Shown: piece by piece, positions 10,825 to 21,973 of the stretch
Position numbering within the stretch: position 1 is the first letter of the stretch
Layout of the letters: every line of letters starts with the position of its first letter
DNA from: Mesostigma viride
Lineage: Eukaryota; Streptophyta; Mesostigmatophyceae; Mesostigmatales; Mesostigmataceae
Assembly (NCBI GenBank): GCA_009746045.1
Contig: RPFO01001107.1
Coordinates: forward strand, 12,501 to 76,500
Length of the DNA: 64,000 nt
Reading direction: 5' to 3'
Notes under the pieces: model-generated
What the model was told of the DNA's origin: nothing
Database searches by the model: none
Seen by the model: the letters and a program-made list of their open reading frames with translations, nothing else
Translations under genes and position numbers: made by a program

Positions 10825-12104
10825 ATGCGCGTTGAAAAGTACTATGTTATCTCACGCCGCACACACGTCCCCGCCAGCCTCCCCCCAACCCCCTGCCGAC
10901 ACCGCGGGTCCCCGGCGCCCCCTCGGCTGGGCCAACGCCGGCACCACTCGCTGCGCATCGCTACCTACAATGTCCGCACCCTGCCCGGGGGAAATGCCCC
11001 GGCCCCGCGGGCCAACGAGCTTGTCCACTACTGCCGCCTATATGGCATTGATGTGCTTGGGGTCCAAGAGCACCGCCGCTCCTTTGAGGGCCCCGTTCAG
11101 CGTGTCACCCTCGCACTATACAATGGCAACTGCTGTGCGGCCTGGCGCATGCACCGGGTCAGGGAGGAGTGGGCCTGCATGCTGTGCTCCCCCACCGGCG
11201 CTGCCGCCCAGCTCGTGGACCACAAACTTTGCTCTAATCTGATCCTTCAGTGCACTTTCCGCTCCCTTGAAGGACGGACCCCCATTATGCTCTCGGTCAT
11301 GGTCGGATATGCCCCACATGCTGGGCACCCGGCCGAGGACCGCGCAGCGTTCTTCAACCAGTTGCTCGACACAGAGAAACAGATCCCACGTCAATACATC
11401 GTTGCCATCTTGGTGGATGCCAACTGCGACCCTGCCCATGGGCCGCGGGGGCTGCATGTATGCATGCGCCGCGCCTAACCGATAGCAATGCCAACACCCC
11501 CCTACTTGAGCAACTACTCACTGAGGGGGACTTGACTGCTGCCAATACGCTGTTTGCTAAACCGCCTGATGCACTAGTGACCTTTGTGGGCCCCATGCGC
11601 AGGGCGGCTGGCTCGATGCTCCCTCGGCGGCGATGTGTTTGCTTGGACTACATACTTGTGCGCAAGTGCTGGCGCTCTTCCATCATCGATGCCCGTACGC
11701 TGACCACCCCCAGTGTCGCATCGGATCACCGCATGGTCACCGCAACCTTGCGCCTACGTCTTCAGGCCCCTGCGCGCCGCCGCCCCCGGCCCCGCCCTGA
11801 CTGGACCTGCTTACGCCCCGTCCGTGGGTGCAGGGAGAAGTGGTCAGAGGATGACATACGCCGCGATGCAATCAGGTCTGCCTTCGTGGACGCGCAACCT
11901 TTGATGTACCTGGATGCAGATCGCGGTGTAGATCTCACGCCACCCTACGAACTGTTTATGCGATCGGTGGAGCTTGGCTCTAAGCTTCTCCCCGAGCAAC
12001 CCCGCGCCCGGCCAGCCCCGCTCTACCTGCGCGACGCCCGGGTGGTTGCCGCCCGGCTGGCGCTAGCGCAGGCCCGCCGCCGCGGGGAGGACCTGTACCC
12101 GTAG
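10825..12104 (+). pseudogene. LINE endonuclease (EEP / APE-type) domain
   Basis: Two overlapping frames (10825-11478 and 11460-12104) together form an endonuclease-exonuclease-phosphatase fold: SLRIATYNVRTLPGGN, then YGIDVLGVQEHRR (catalytic Glu of the QE motif), VMVGYAPHAG, the VDANCDPAHGP turn (equivalent to GDFN), LDYILVRKCWRSSIIDART and ASDHRMVTATLRL (the SDH motif). All catalytic signatures are present, with N of GDFN kept as DAN. The break between the two frames is a one-base shift near 11450. Known role: nicks target DNA for target-primed reverse transcription. Confidence 0.8.
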
Positions 12105-12419
12105 TAACCAGGAACGGCTTACTCAAGCATATACTGCCGCACATGCGGAGGAGGTGGCGGCGGAGGGGGTGAGACACTTGCCGCCGAAATCAATCGCCAC
12201 ACGGCCGCCAACCAGCACAAGGCGGCCTGGCGCTCTCTCGACCGTCTCACCGGACGGCGGGAAACGCAATGGGCTGACATCCCAGGCACCCCCAGTGAAC
12301 GCCTTGAGCTTTGGTTCAGCTCCCAGGCCAAACTATCGGGGGCCCCTGGCCCGCCCCCCCCGCTTGACCCCGCTGCATGCAGCTGCACGCCCTAGCTGCG
12401 GCCAGCCGAGGCGGCCCCA

Positions 12420-14080
12420 TTGAGCCCCCGCAGGCGCCCACCAGTGCCAGACGGACTACCCATGGTCCCACCGCTCTCCGGCCCCCTGGTGGACGGCCCC
12501 CACGACGAGTGGACTCCCCAGGAATGGGCTGCTGCCATCTCCACCCTCCGCAATGATGCTGCCATGGGAGTGGACAATATTTCACCTGAGGTGGTTAAGA
12601 TGCCTGAGCTTGAGCCTTTCCTCCGGGGTGTTTGCAACCGGATTCTATGAGATGGCCTCCCCCCGCCGACGTATTGGAAGACCGCTGTCCGGGTCATGCT
12701 CTACAAGGGCAAGGGGTCCGCCGCGGATACCGGCAACTATACCGCGGCGTATGCCTCCAAAGCTGCGTGCTGAAAGTCTTCATGCGTCTCCTGCTGAACC
12801 GCATGCGCGCCAGCCTCGATCCCCACCTAGGTGAGTCCCATGCAGATGGGCTTCCGTGTTGGTCGCAACTGTGTTATGGTCACCATTACCGTGCGCCGCC
12901 TGATCGAGGAAGTGGGCCGCCAGGCCCCCGGCCTCTTGCCATTGCTATTGATCTTCGTGGATTACACCAAGGCATTCGATACGGTTATATGGGACGCCCT
13001 GTGGGTGGTCCTTCACCTGTTCCGTGTCCCGATCGTACATCGTTGAGATCATCCGCCACTGAGTTCTATGAAGGGTCCGTACCGCCGACGGCGTCACTCC
13101 GGCGTTCCCCCTGCACACCGGGGTGTGGCAGGGCTGTGTGCTCTCCCCATATCTATTCATCATTATGGTGGACTATATTATGCGGCGTGCACAAGCCTGC
13201 TTCGCCCGGGTGCATGGAGGGGCGCCCGCCGGGGATCGAGGTCACGGAGTACGCCAGCTACGGCGGGGTTGACCCACCCTACCGCCTGAGCGATCTGATG
13301 ATCTACGCTGATGACACGGCACTCGTGGAAACCCCGGAGTCAGCCCAACTCTGGCTAGACAGCTTATCACTGGAAGCGCGGGCGGTGGGGCTTATTAATT
13401 AATTAATTAATAAGCACGTGACTGCGTCACGTGGGTGCCAATACAGAGTAAAGGAACCTTCAACCCTATATACACAGTGAGAAGGAGGGAGGGCGCCCTA
13501 GCTTCTCTCACTGCCGCAGGTGGGCAGGCCACAGAGCGCTCTCTCCACGGCATGGTGCCGGGGCGCAACACTGTGGGTGCAATACAACCAGTGCAATACC
13601 ATAGGTAGGCTGACGCATAGCTTACGGTGGGGCTTATGATCAGCAAGAAAACGGAGGTCATGGCCATCGGCTTCCCTGCTGGGATAGCCCCACCCACCCT
13701 CCTCTTGCTGGACGGCAGCCCCGTCCCCCCGGCGACTCGCTTCAAGCTCCTTGGCAGCTGGCTTCCCTCCACGGCCGACGACATCAACACCCGCATTGGC
13801 CAGGCCTGGGCGGCCCTCCGCCGCCTCGACAGGTTCTGGACCTGCCGCTACCTGAGTGAGCGACGCAAGCGCATTCTGTTCAAGGCCCTTGTCCTCAGCA
13901 TCCTCCTAATTACGGCTGCGAGGCGTGGACCCTGGACCAGGCCCTGAGCCAGCAGCTTAATTGACGGCACCGTCACTCGAATGCTCCGTCATATCCTCGG
14001 CGTCCGCTACCAAGAACGCCGGCCGCACCCGGGCCGAGCTCTACTGCGAGCTCCCTCTTGTCACCCATACCATCCGACAC
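12420..14080 (+). pseudogene. LINE reverse transcriptase domain, frameshifted and split
   Basis: Motifs read across several frames: EWAAAISTLRNDAAMGVDNI (fingers), QMGFRVGRNCVMVTI, IFVDYTKAFDTVIWDAL (motif A), WQGCVLSPYLFIIMVDYIM (motif B), LSDLMIYADDTALVETPE (motif C, YADD), then after the SINE-like insertion ISKKTEVMAIGFPAGIAPPT and RFKLLGSWLPSTADDINTRI (thumb), and LDGTVTRMLRHILGVRY after another shift. The order and spacing are those of RTE-type LINEs. Catalytic YADD is intact, but the gene cannot make one continuous protein as it stands. Confidence 0.8.
13396..13624 (-). mobile_element. SINE-like insertion with 13-bp target-site duplication, copy 1
   Basis: About 229 bases inserted in the LINE RT, flanked by cggtggggcttat at 13383-13395 and 13625-13637 (perfect 13-bp duplication). 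Removing it rejoins EARAVGL with ISKKTEVM, the expected LINE sequence. Read on the minus strand it starts TAAGCTATGCGTCAGCC and ends in a TTAATTAATTAA tail, as expected for a retroposed short element. It carries a cacgtgactgcgtcacgtg palindrome. A second copy lies at 34093-34325. No clear tRNA A and B boxes were recognised, so its RNA ancestor is unknown. Confidence 0.75.
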
Positions 14081-14264
14081 CGCCGCCTCCTCTTTGCCGG
14101 CCATCTTGCCCGCACAGACAAGGTGAATACCGATGTGGGCCCTGCCGGGGGGGCCACTGACCAGGTAGACACCTCCTCCTATATGGCAGGGTCCCCTGGT
14201 CCCATCGCAACCCACTGGCAAACTTGCGCGCGCCGGGCACCGGCGCGGCGCGACCCGGACCTAT

Positions 14265-14510
14265 GTGACACAACTGCTTGAAGATGCAGGGCTTCTGGGA
14301 CTATCCGTACTTCGCACCCGCATGATTGACAAGAAGAAATGGGCTGCCATGCATCTTATCTGCGATAAGCACCTTCCTGAGGGGTATGCTCCTGTTTTCT
14401 CCCCACGGGCCCCGCGGCCCATTGCTAGCCAGGATAGAGAAGTCCGCAGGTGGAGGTTATTGGTCCTTAGGATAGCCGCTACACTACCGCCTCGTCTGCC
14501 ATTACAGTAG
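14265..14510 (+). pseudogene. LINE C-terminal region
   Basis: LLEDAGLLGLSVLRTRMIDK followed by KKWAAMHLICDKHLPEGYAP. It continues the RT thumb and the segment LPLVTHTIRHRRLLFAGHLA (14060-14110), a common closing region of RTE-like LINEs. It reaches a stop at 14510. Confidence 0.6.
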
Positions 14511-14658
14511 AGGACAGCTCGGATGAGGATTACATCCCCATCTAGTGCTTAATGGTTGGGGGATGATGCAGTTGATATTTGTTTAAACTTTTGTGTAATT
14601 ATTTTTCTAATGAGATTAGCATAGTACTCCGTGGCATGCCTTTGCGCATGACACGCAA

Positions 14659-14762
<104 letters not shown>

Positions 14763-14905
14763 CTCAAGCCCCACTGCGCGGGCCTCGATAGCCAGGCAGT
14801 CAAGCCACGTCTGCACGTGGCAGCTCAGTGTCCTCGAAGAGGGTGGTGTCGTCTGCATAGATGATGTCCGCCAGCCGAATCTCCGTTTCCGCCCCCGCCG
14901 CCATG
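14763..14905 (-). pseudogene. LINE RT fragment with YADD box, minus strand
   Basis: Minus-strand reading gives ETEIRLADIIYADDTTLFED and, after one frame change, WLDCLAIEARAVGLEVS, colinear with LSDLMIYADDTAL and LEARAVGL of the plus-strand LINE (13300-13390). It abuts the (ACTT)n tract, so the plus LINE ended against, or inserted into, an older copy of the family. Confidence 0.7.
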
Positions 14906-15090
14906 CCAGAAATGGTTTTCGACCTGCACCCCTGCGATATATATTCATTGAGAATGATAGATTACGGGGGTGAGAGAGGCATGCAACATAAGGAAAAACC
15001 CGATAACTGGGAGAAGTAACCCTGAAGTAATCTGACACGGACATCCAAGGATCACGCCAGCTGCACAAGGTACAATTAACTATATGTACA

Positions 15091-15864
15091 TCACAAAACT
15101 ACACGCAGCAACAGCGCTGCCGGCCCACCATGCAGGCCTGGAAGGGATCTAGACCGCATATGGGTCGTGAAAAAGTCGGCCCGGGTGCGGCGGAATAACA
15201 CATCAGCCACGGTGCGAGTGAGGGCGAGTGACAGGCGCTGCCGCCAATACGAGGACCACGTTTGGGCCGACCACGGGGCGGTCTGACCCTCGAGGTCGAG
15301 GCGGTCTTCACGGCGCTGGCAGCACTCGTGGAAAAACTCCGCTGTCTTGGGGCCCATGGCCCCGAACTCCTCATTGAAGGACAAAGGGGATGACCCGGTG
15401 GGGCCCCACATTGCCGTAGGAGGCAAACTTGTCGCGCTCAGCCACAGCGGCAGCAGCGCCGGCATCCACAGCCGCCCGCGGAGGATGTGGCGACCGGAGA
15501 GCGGCCGAGCCACGGAGACATCGATGAGCAGGTGGCAACCCTGCCCGTCGTAGTCAAGCACGGTAATGTCGGGGCGGTGGTTGGGTGAGTATAGAGGGCG
15601 GCCCCATCCGCGTCCTCGCGTACTTGCTTGATGCATGGTGGAGTGGGGAAAGACCGACCGAACCATGGCACACACCACCCGGAGGAGAGCGGTATGGAGA
15701 TAGAGGAACCAGTTCTGGTTCTGCTGGCCACCCATGCACGCGATGTAGTGCGTCCCAGTAGTATCCAGAGCAAGCCCGCAGCTGCCGCAGGACGCACCCG
15801 CCGTGATGAGAGGTTGCGGGGGAAACAGCTGGTGGCGGAGAGCGATGGCGTAAAAGTTGTACAA
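15091..15864 (-). pseudogene. non-LTR retroelement C-terminus: Cys/His motif plus nuclease-like domain, copy 2
   Basis: A 257-codon open frame: FYAIALRHQLFPPQPLITAG, CGSCGLALDTTGTHYIACMG, HRPDITVLDYDGQGCHLLID and VSVARPLSG, then EEFGAMGPKTAEFFHECCQR and WSSYWRQRLSLALTRTVADV. Same order as copy 1 at 8994-9714. Small compensating indels around 15440-15620 disrupt local similarity while the frame is regained. The minus-strand 3' flank (14940-14990) resembles that of copy 3 (32935-32985), suggesting a shared element end. Confidence 0.65.
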
Positions 15865-16014
15865 GCTACTGCTTAATTATACTTTTTATGCGCAAACCTT
15901 TTAGCTAAGGTTAACGCATATTCTTACATCCTGCGCAGGATGTAAGAATAATATGCGTTAACCTTAGCTCAAAGGTTTGCGCATAAAAAATATAAGCAGT
16001 AGCTTGTACAACTT
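15854..16014. mobile_element. foldback MITE, copy 1
   Basis: A 161-base near-perfect palindrome: arms of about 72 bases starting aagttgtacaagctactgct and meeting at acatcctgcgcaggatgt. The transcript or single strand would fold into one long hairpin. Arms differ by a few one-base indels. It directly follows the nuclease-domain fragment 15091-15864. Confidence 0.85.
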
Positions 16015-16257
16015 AAAACCTTTGCGCGTTGGGGCGGAATATTAAGCGGCTCCCTAACTAGGGTTTACTTCCGCATCGAATTACTAATTCGATATCGAAT
16101 TACTGATTCGATATTAATCCCGGGAAGGTCCGATATCTACCTCGCTAGGCGATTAATTAGGTCCGACCGGTGCCCCGGCGGATCCTCCCAAATAATCCCT
16201 ACTCGGCACTGTCCCCACGAGGTTTCGAACCCGTGACTTCCGCGCCGCGCCGGTTCT
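16015..16257 (-). repeat. spacer between twin MITEs with tRNA-like B box (possible SINE)
   Basis: On the minus strand GGTTCGAAACC (plus 16221-16231) matches a polymerase III B box in a tRNA T-loop context (cacGGGTTCGAAACCtcgtg). The expected A box would lie to the right, where the second MITE begins, so a tRNA-derived SINE interrupted by that MITE is possible. Also present: two nearly identical tcgaattactRattcgat units at 16076-16113. Confidence 0.4.
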
Positions 16258-16410
16258 AAGTTGTACAAGCTACTGCTTATACTTTTTATGCGCAAACCTT
16301 TTAGCTAAGGTTAACGCATATTCTTACATCCTGCGCAGGATGTAAGAATATGCGTTAACCTTAGTCAAAAGGTTTGCGCATAAAAAGTATCAGCATTAGC
16401 TTGTACAATT
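16258..16410. mobile_element. foldback MITE, copy 2
   Basis: 153 bases with the same arms and the same acatcctgcgcaggatgt centre as copy 1, 243 bases away in a structurally symmetric orientation. Ends aagttgtacaagc...gcttgtacaatt. Differences from copy 1 are mainly short indels. Confidence 0.85.
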
Positions 16411-16596
16411 AACTACAGCTGGCATGCTCTCTGTGGTAACCAAGCTTGCCCCATCGTGTCCAATGGGCTCTATCACAAGAGCATGGGGCTGCCCCTCACT
16501 GCCGTCACTAGCAGCTACATTACACACCCCTGGGGGCACCCTCCAGGGTTCAGGGATGTGTGTAGGCTCCAGTCAATGATCAACAGCCTTGCCCTT
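16411..16596 (-). repeat. X-family gag-region remnant, left part
   Basis: Matches 27765-27955 inside X1 (for example gcttgccccatcgtgtccaa and gtcaatgatcaacagccttg) at roughly 95% by eye. It is interrupted by the Copia element and resumes at 22719. It ends at the CCCTT duplication. Confidence 0.8.
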
Positions 16597-17345
16597 TGTC
16601 AAGGACATGGTCCTTGTATTTGTACCCACCTGACCTGGCTAGATAGATAGAGGCTCTTGTACAGGAGCCACTGTTTTTTATCCCGTTGGATTTGTTGGCC
16701 TACAAATGAGAAAGTTGTGGCCAGTTTTAGTAATCAGGGATTAGTACCTATGCCAAGTGGATCCTTATAGGCAGCTGACAAATCTGTCTATGTCAGCTGA
16801 CCTATGACATGTCAGATGAGAATCTATGACAGGACAGCTGACTGATTGACATGTACACTGTGCATGTCAGATGTGGCGCTGATGTGTTCACGCCAGATTT
16901 ACTTCATCATCATCAGATCACACACAGAGAGATCTTTTATTAAATAGTTAGATTACTGTGCAGCAGTTACAAGTTAAGACTGTACATCAGTTACAAGATA
17001 AGGCTGTACAGCAGTTACAAGATAAGATTTATTTCTTGTCTAGATCTGATTGGTAGCCTGTACACTGACCTAACCTGATTGGTGGCCTGAGTATTACATG
17101 AGAATATTCCTAGGCACATTCCTAGCCAGCCAATCAGGTCATTCCAGTTTTCTGCCTGTGTTTTTTCCTCGAGTTAATAAAACAACTGAGGAGCCTTGCC
17201 AAAGGTACTCCTCACTATCATTCTGCCTCAAACTGAGTCTCTGTCTCTTTGCTTCCATCCTCCATAGCCTGTACCTGCAAGGACAGGCACATTTGGGTTT
17301 CAATCACAAGCATTGTAGAAGGCAAACCCATTAGTTCTTTCAACA
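16597..17345 (+). repeat. CopA 5' LTR
   Basis: 749 bases, TG...CA ends. It contains taataaaacaactg near 17177-17190, a possible poly(A) region, and GTTACAAG-type repeats at 16966-17015. Confidence 0.95.
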
Positions 17346-17357
17346 TGGTATCGGAGG
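17346..17357 (+). promoter_or_regulatory. CopA primer-binding site
   Basis: tggtatcggagg immediately follows the 5' LTR. It matches the common Copia site TGGTATCAGAGC, complementary to the 3' end of initiator tRNA-Met, with one or two changes. Confidence 0.75.
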
Positions 17358-17436
17358 TTTGATGCCTACCCTGCATTTGAGGAGCAGAGACATTCATCTG
17401 ACTACCCCAGAGACAACACCCAGACCCAGATCAACC

Positions 17437-18235
17437 ATGGAGGATCAAGACACCCAAACTGCTACCAGACAGCCTGACTACACCTCTCTTGTTTCAACAG
17501 TTGCCAAGAGCTGCAAGAAATTTGTTGGTGCAGCTGGTGATGATTACAGCAAGTGGGAGGAGTGGAAGAATTGTTTTTGGCTGTTGTCAGTCTTTTCAGT
17601 TTGGATGCTGTCCTGCTGGGTACTGAGGAGAATGACAGGGCTGATAAGGCCCTGTGGGCAGCTTTGCTCACCTGTCTAACAGGTGAAGCTGCACGCCTAA
17701 TGGCCACTGTGGCCAACAAAACTGGTAGCCAAGCATGGCAGTGTCTCATGGAGAACTATGAGCAAACCAGGCTAACCAAGAGTCACAGGTTTGAGCTGAG
17801 GAGCAAGCTGCACCGCCTACAGAAGCTTCCTAACGAGACCATGCAACAGCTTGTGAGGAGGGCGGAGCTTCTACGTGCTGACTACCAGGCTGCAGGGGGA
17901 GTCATCCAGGACCGTGATTTTGCTGCCATTCTACTGGGAGCACTGACAGACGAGTACCGCCCTGCGCTGGTGTCTGTACGGTTCAACGAGGAGGACCCAC
18001 TACCTGTGGTGAAGAGGGCACTCATGGAGGCGGAGGATCTGCTCAAGGGGGGACGTGCTGTGGTGAAAAAGGAGAGTGCTGGCACTGGCCAGGCCTACCA
18101 CACCAACAGCAAGGGGAACGGGGGGACCAAGAAATGCAGTCACTGTGGCCTGTCAAATCACAAGGACAAAGACTGCTGGAAGGAGCATCCTGAGAAGGCC
18201 CCACGCTGGTACCCCAACCAGCACAGGGGGGCAAG
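17437..18235 (+). CDS. CopA Gag with CCHC zinc knuckle (one frameshift)
   Basis: Starts MEDQDTQTATRQPDYTSL. A one-base shift near 17555 moves the frame to VEELFLAVVSLFSLDAVLLG, then LTGEAARLMATVANKTGSQA and SHRFELRSKLHRLQKLPNET, the UBN2/retrotran_gag-type capsid helices of Copia Gag. The knuckle KCSHCGLSNHKDKDCW (CX2CX4HX4C) lies at about 18135-18180. A second shift at the G run near 18225 passes into the pol frame. Known role: forms the cytoplasmic particle and binds element RNA. Either the G-run shift is a genuine gag-pol frameshift site or an indel; with the 17555 break, an error or mutation is likely. Confidence 0.8.
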
Positions 18236-21189
18236 GGCGGCAACCGAGGGAACCAGAACAAGGGACGCAACGCACCTGCTGGATCCGCTGCCAACGCAAC
18301 TCAGGAGGCGGCTGAACTGCCGCCTGGCTTCTGCATGGTCACCATCGCCGAGGAGTCGCCGTCGACGCCGCTGGAGGCTGCTGCTCTCACGCAGTATACG
18401 TGCGACAACCTCACCTGGGTGCTGGACTCGGCTGCGAGCAGCCACATGTCCCCGTGCCGTTCTGACTTTGTGTCTCTGACCCCCCACAGCAGGGCAATCG
18501 CTGGCTCCGGCGGACAGCTGCACGCTACCGGCCAGGGCACCATCGCTGTGGAGCTTCCTGGCCACAGCGTGCGCTTGCAAGGAGCGCTGCTTGTACCTGG
18601 CCTGAATGCACGACTCCTTTCAGTCGCGCAACTCGCAAAGGCAGGTCACAAGGTGGATTTCCACAAAGAGACAGTGGTGCTGGATAACAAGCATCACAAG
18701 ATCGCCATGCAGAACAACATCTACGTGTTACCTGCGGCGAAGGCAGCGCCAGCGATGGCTGCTGTGACGGTGGAGCGGCCGGTTAACCTGCTGCTGCACT
18801 GGCGTTTGGGCCATGCTGGTGCCGACCGCATCAAGAAGCTGGTCGCCATCCCTGCATCCAACTTGACGACGAGGAGTCCAACTGCTCCTGGCTGCCCATC
18901 CTGCCCGGCTGGCTTCATCAAGCGCCAGCCATTTCCGCCAGGGCAGCGGCGATCCACTGTGCCGCGCGCCAAGCTTCATGGCGACCTGCTGGGCCCGATG
19001 AGCGTCGAGTCGCTGGGGGGAGCCCGCTACTTCTTGGGCATCACTGACGATGCCACTCGGTGGCGATGGGGGTTTGCGCTCAAGACCAAGGACGAGGCGG
19101 TGGGGCGGTTTGCAGAGCTGCTCGTCCGCGATATTCGCCCCTTCTACGCCGGCTCTGTCGTGCTGCGCACCGACAACGACGCGGTCTTCACCGGTCAAGC
19201 CTGGCGGGCGGTGTGTGCTGAACACCGCGTCCACCAGGAGTTCTCCGCGCCTTACTGCCCTGAGCAGAACGGCGTAGCGGAGCGGCTCTGGGGCCTGGCA
19301 ATGGGCATGACTCTGGCGATGTTGACACACGCCGGCCTGGGGAAGGCATACTGGGCATTGGCACTCCAGTGTGCTATTTATATCCTGAACCGCCTGCCGT
19401 GCTCCTCGAATCCTGGTGATGCCACGCCACACTTTTTGCTGACAGGTCATCACGCTGATCTGTCGCACATGCGCATTTTCGGCTGCCCAGCCTGGCATCG
19501 TGTGGAAGGGCATCGTGGCAAGCTGGAGGCCAAGGCCATGCCTGGCATTTTTGTCGGTTATGCTCCCGACTCGCCGGCATATCTGATCCTGGACTCCGCC
19601 ACTCGCACTTTGGTGCAACGTCGCCACGTGGCCTTCAATGAGGCCTGGCGCAACGACGCCCTGCCATCACCTCAGCTGCTGCCGGCACTGGTGGAGGGGG
19701 AGGAGGCTTCCGAGCTTCTGCTGCCACCGGTCACTGAGAATTCTGTCCCTGGGCCTGATACTACTCTGGCCCTACCGCCCTCTGGTCCTGTGACTAGAGC
19801 CATGGCGCGGCGCGCCGCTGCCAGCAGTGAGGACGCTGCTGTGGGCGCTGCCAGCAGTGGGGGCACTGCTTTGGGGGATGCCAGTGGTGAGGGGGGCTCG
19901 CCACTGGAGGCTTTGTCGGGGGATGCCAGTGGTGAGGGGGGCTCGCCACTGGAGGAGGCGCCAGCGCCAAGTCCTGAGCCCAAACCCGCTGAGTCTGAGT
20001 CTGCACCTGTTTTCGCACCAAGTCCTGCGCTGGAGGCGTCGTCGGCTTCTACCTCTACACCACCTGGACACGTGTCGACGGCAGACACACCTGCTGCTGA
20101 ATCTCCTTCTTCGTCCCAGCTACACAAATTAGTGCAGGCCCTCCGCGGCAAGCAACCGGCTGCCGCTATGGCCACTGCTGCACTGGTGTCCGACGGCGTT
20201 GCACATGATCCCCTCGCTCAGGTGTTACCCACAACCCCTCTTGATCGTGTTTCCCCTAAATGGGCTCGTTTTTACCCTGACTACATGAGTGTGCGTGATC
20301 TGTTTGATACTTTCTCACTCCACACTAGCTCAGGTTCCACGTCCATCCCCTCCTCTTTTGCTGAGGCCCATGCTAGCCCTGAGTGGCGTGCTGCGATGGA
20401 TAGTGAGCTTTCTAGCATTCGCGAGCATGCAGTATATTCACTCGTTTCTTCCAAGTCTCTTCCTCGCACTGCCAAGGTCCTTCCATCTCGGTGGGTGTTT
20501 GCTGTCAAAAGCGATGGCCGTTTCAAGGCCCGTTTTGTTGTGAAGGGCTTTGCTCAGCGGGAAGGCATAGATTTCACTGAGGTCTTTAGCCCTACTGTTC
20601 GTTCCTCCACCATTCGTTTGGCACTAGCTTTTGGTGTCTCGTCTGGGTATGTGCTGAAGCAACTTGATGTTCGCACTGCGTTTTTGTACGCCCCACTTTC
20701 TGAGGACGTCTATGTGCGTCCTCCTGCTGGCTTTGAGCAGCGTGATGCCGCTGGTGATGTGCTGGTGTGGAAGCTGCAACGCAGCCTCTATGGCATCAAG
20801 CAGGCACCACGTAACTGGCACAAAACATTTAGTGCCTATCTTCTCTCCGATGGTGCTGTACAAAGCCCAACGGATTCCTGCCTGTACGTGTATCCCACGT
20901 CTCGTACGTTTGTGTTTGTCCATGTCGACGACATTATTGCAGGCAGTCCTTCCTCTTCCTGGCTGGCCTCGTGGTCTCATCGTTTGGCCAGCAAGTTTCA
21001 GATCACCGAGTCCGATGACCCTTCTTTTTTCCTCGGTGTTTCTCTCCATGTCGACCCTGTTTCCCGGTCTCTTTCCTTGCACCAAACTGTGTATATTGAG
21101 GCCCTGGCTGCCCGCTTTGGGCTTTCTCCCTCCTTCCCTGTACGCACCCCGGTCAGTGTGTCCCGTGTTAGTCCCCAACGCGAGGGGGA
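18236..21189 (+). CDS. CopA Pol: protease, integrase, reverse transcriptase
   Basis: One open frame (first Met 18335, stop at 21199). Protease WVLDSAASSHMSP (DSA active site). GAG-pre-integrase HWRLGHAGADRIKKL with CPSCPAG completing the HHCC finger. Integrase core with HGDLLGPM, VVLRTDNDAVFTG and CPEQNGVAERLWG, giving D, D and E. A Pro/Ser/Glu-rich linker with two near-identical GDASGEGGSPLE repeats. Copia RT with WRAAMDSELSSI, ARFVVKGFAQREGIDFTEVF, LKQLDVRTAFLYAPL, LQRSLYGIKQAPRNW and FVFVHVDDIIAG (catalytic VDD). The frame is lost close to 21185, after which RNase H continues in other frames. Confidence 0.92.
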
Positions 21190-21872
21190 ATGCAGCTAAA
21201 TGCCCCGGACACCCAGCTGTATCAGTCCAAAACCGGTGCCGTGCTGTATGTCGCGCTGTGGACACGTCCAGACATTGCTTTTGCTGTCAACCAACTGGCC
21301 AGCACATGCAGGCACCCACGGCGGCCCACATGGAGGCTGCCGACCGCCTGATCCGGTACCTCTACACCACGAGGGACAAGGGTCTGCGGTATGGTCAGGA
21401 AGGGGGGCTGGAGGCCTGGACTGACGCTGACTGGGCTAACTGCCCAGAGTCCAGACGCTCTGTGACGGGCAACCTGGTCCTGTTCCGGGGTGCGCCCGTG
21501 GAGTGGTGCAGCCGCAAGCAACCCATTGTTGCTCTGTCTTCCTGCGAGGCAGAGTACATTGCTGCGAGCAGCGTCACCCAGCTGGTGCTGCCACTCAGGC
21601 GCCTGCTGGGAGACCTGGGTGCACCTGTGGAGGGGCCCACGACCGTGCTGTGCGACAACACTGGCGCGGTGGCCCTGGCCAAGGACCCTGTGCACCCCAA
21701 GCGCACCAAGCACATCGACGTGCGCTACCACTTCATCCGTGAGCAGGTGGAGGGGGGCTCCATCTGCATGCGTCACTGCCCTGGCAAGGACAACCTGGCT
21801 GACATCTTCACCAAGGCCCTGGGAAGGGCACGGTTCATCACCCTGCGGGACAAGCTGCTGGTGTCTACTTAG
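21190..21872 (+). CDS. CopA RNase H domain (frameshifted from RT)
   Basis: Reads QLNAPDTQLYQSKTGAVLYV and WTRPDIAFAVNQLA in one frame to ~21310, then APTAAHMEAADRLIRYLYTT, LEAWTDADWANCPESRRSVT, ALSSCEAEYIAASSVTQLVL, VLCDNTGAVALAKDP and TKHIDVRYHFIREQVEGG. The D-E-D-type residues of the Copia RNase H (DADWA, SSCEAEY, CDN) are all present. Two one-base shifts (near 21185 and 21310) break continuity with RT. It ends at a stop at 21870-21872, about 100 bases before the polypurine tract. Confidence 0.88.
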
Positions 21873-21965
21873 ATATGCAGTTGTATATGCCCACAGGGGC
21901 TGAGAGCTTTTTTGCTCTAAGTGTTATACTTGACAGGATAGCACTAGAGCAAGGTCATGTGTTGT

Positions 21966-21973
21966 AAGGGGGG
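21966..21973 (+). promoter_or_regulatory. CopA polypurine tract
   Basis: aagggggg lies directly before the TGTCAAGG start of the 3' LTR, the position that primes plus-strand synthesis. The same tract precedes the 3' LTR of element D (44944-44951). Confidence 0.85.
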
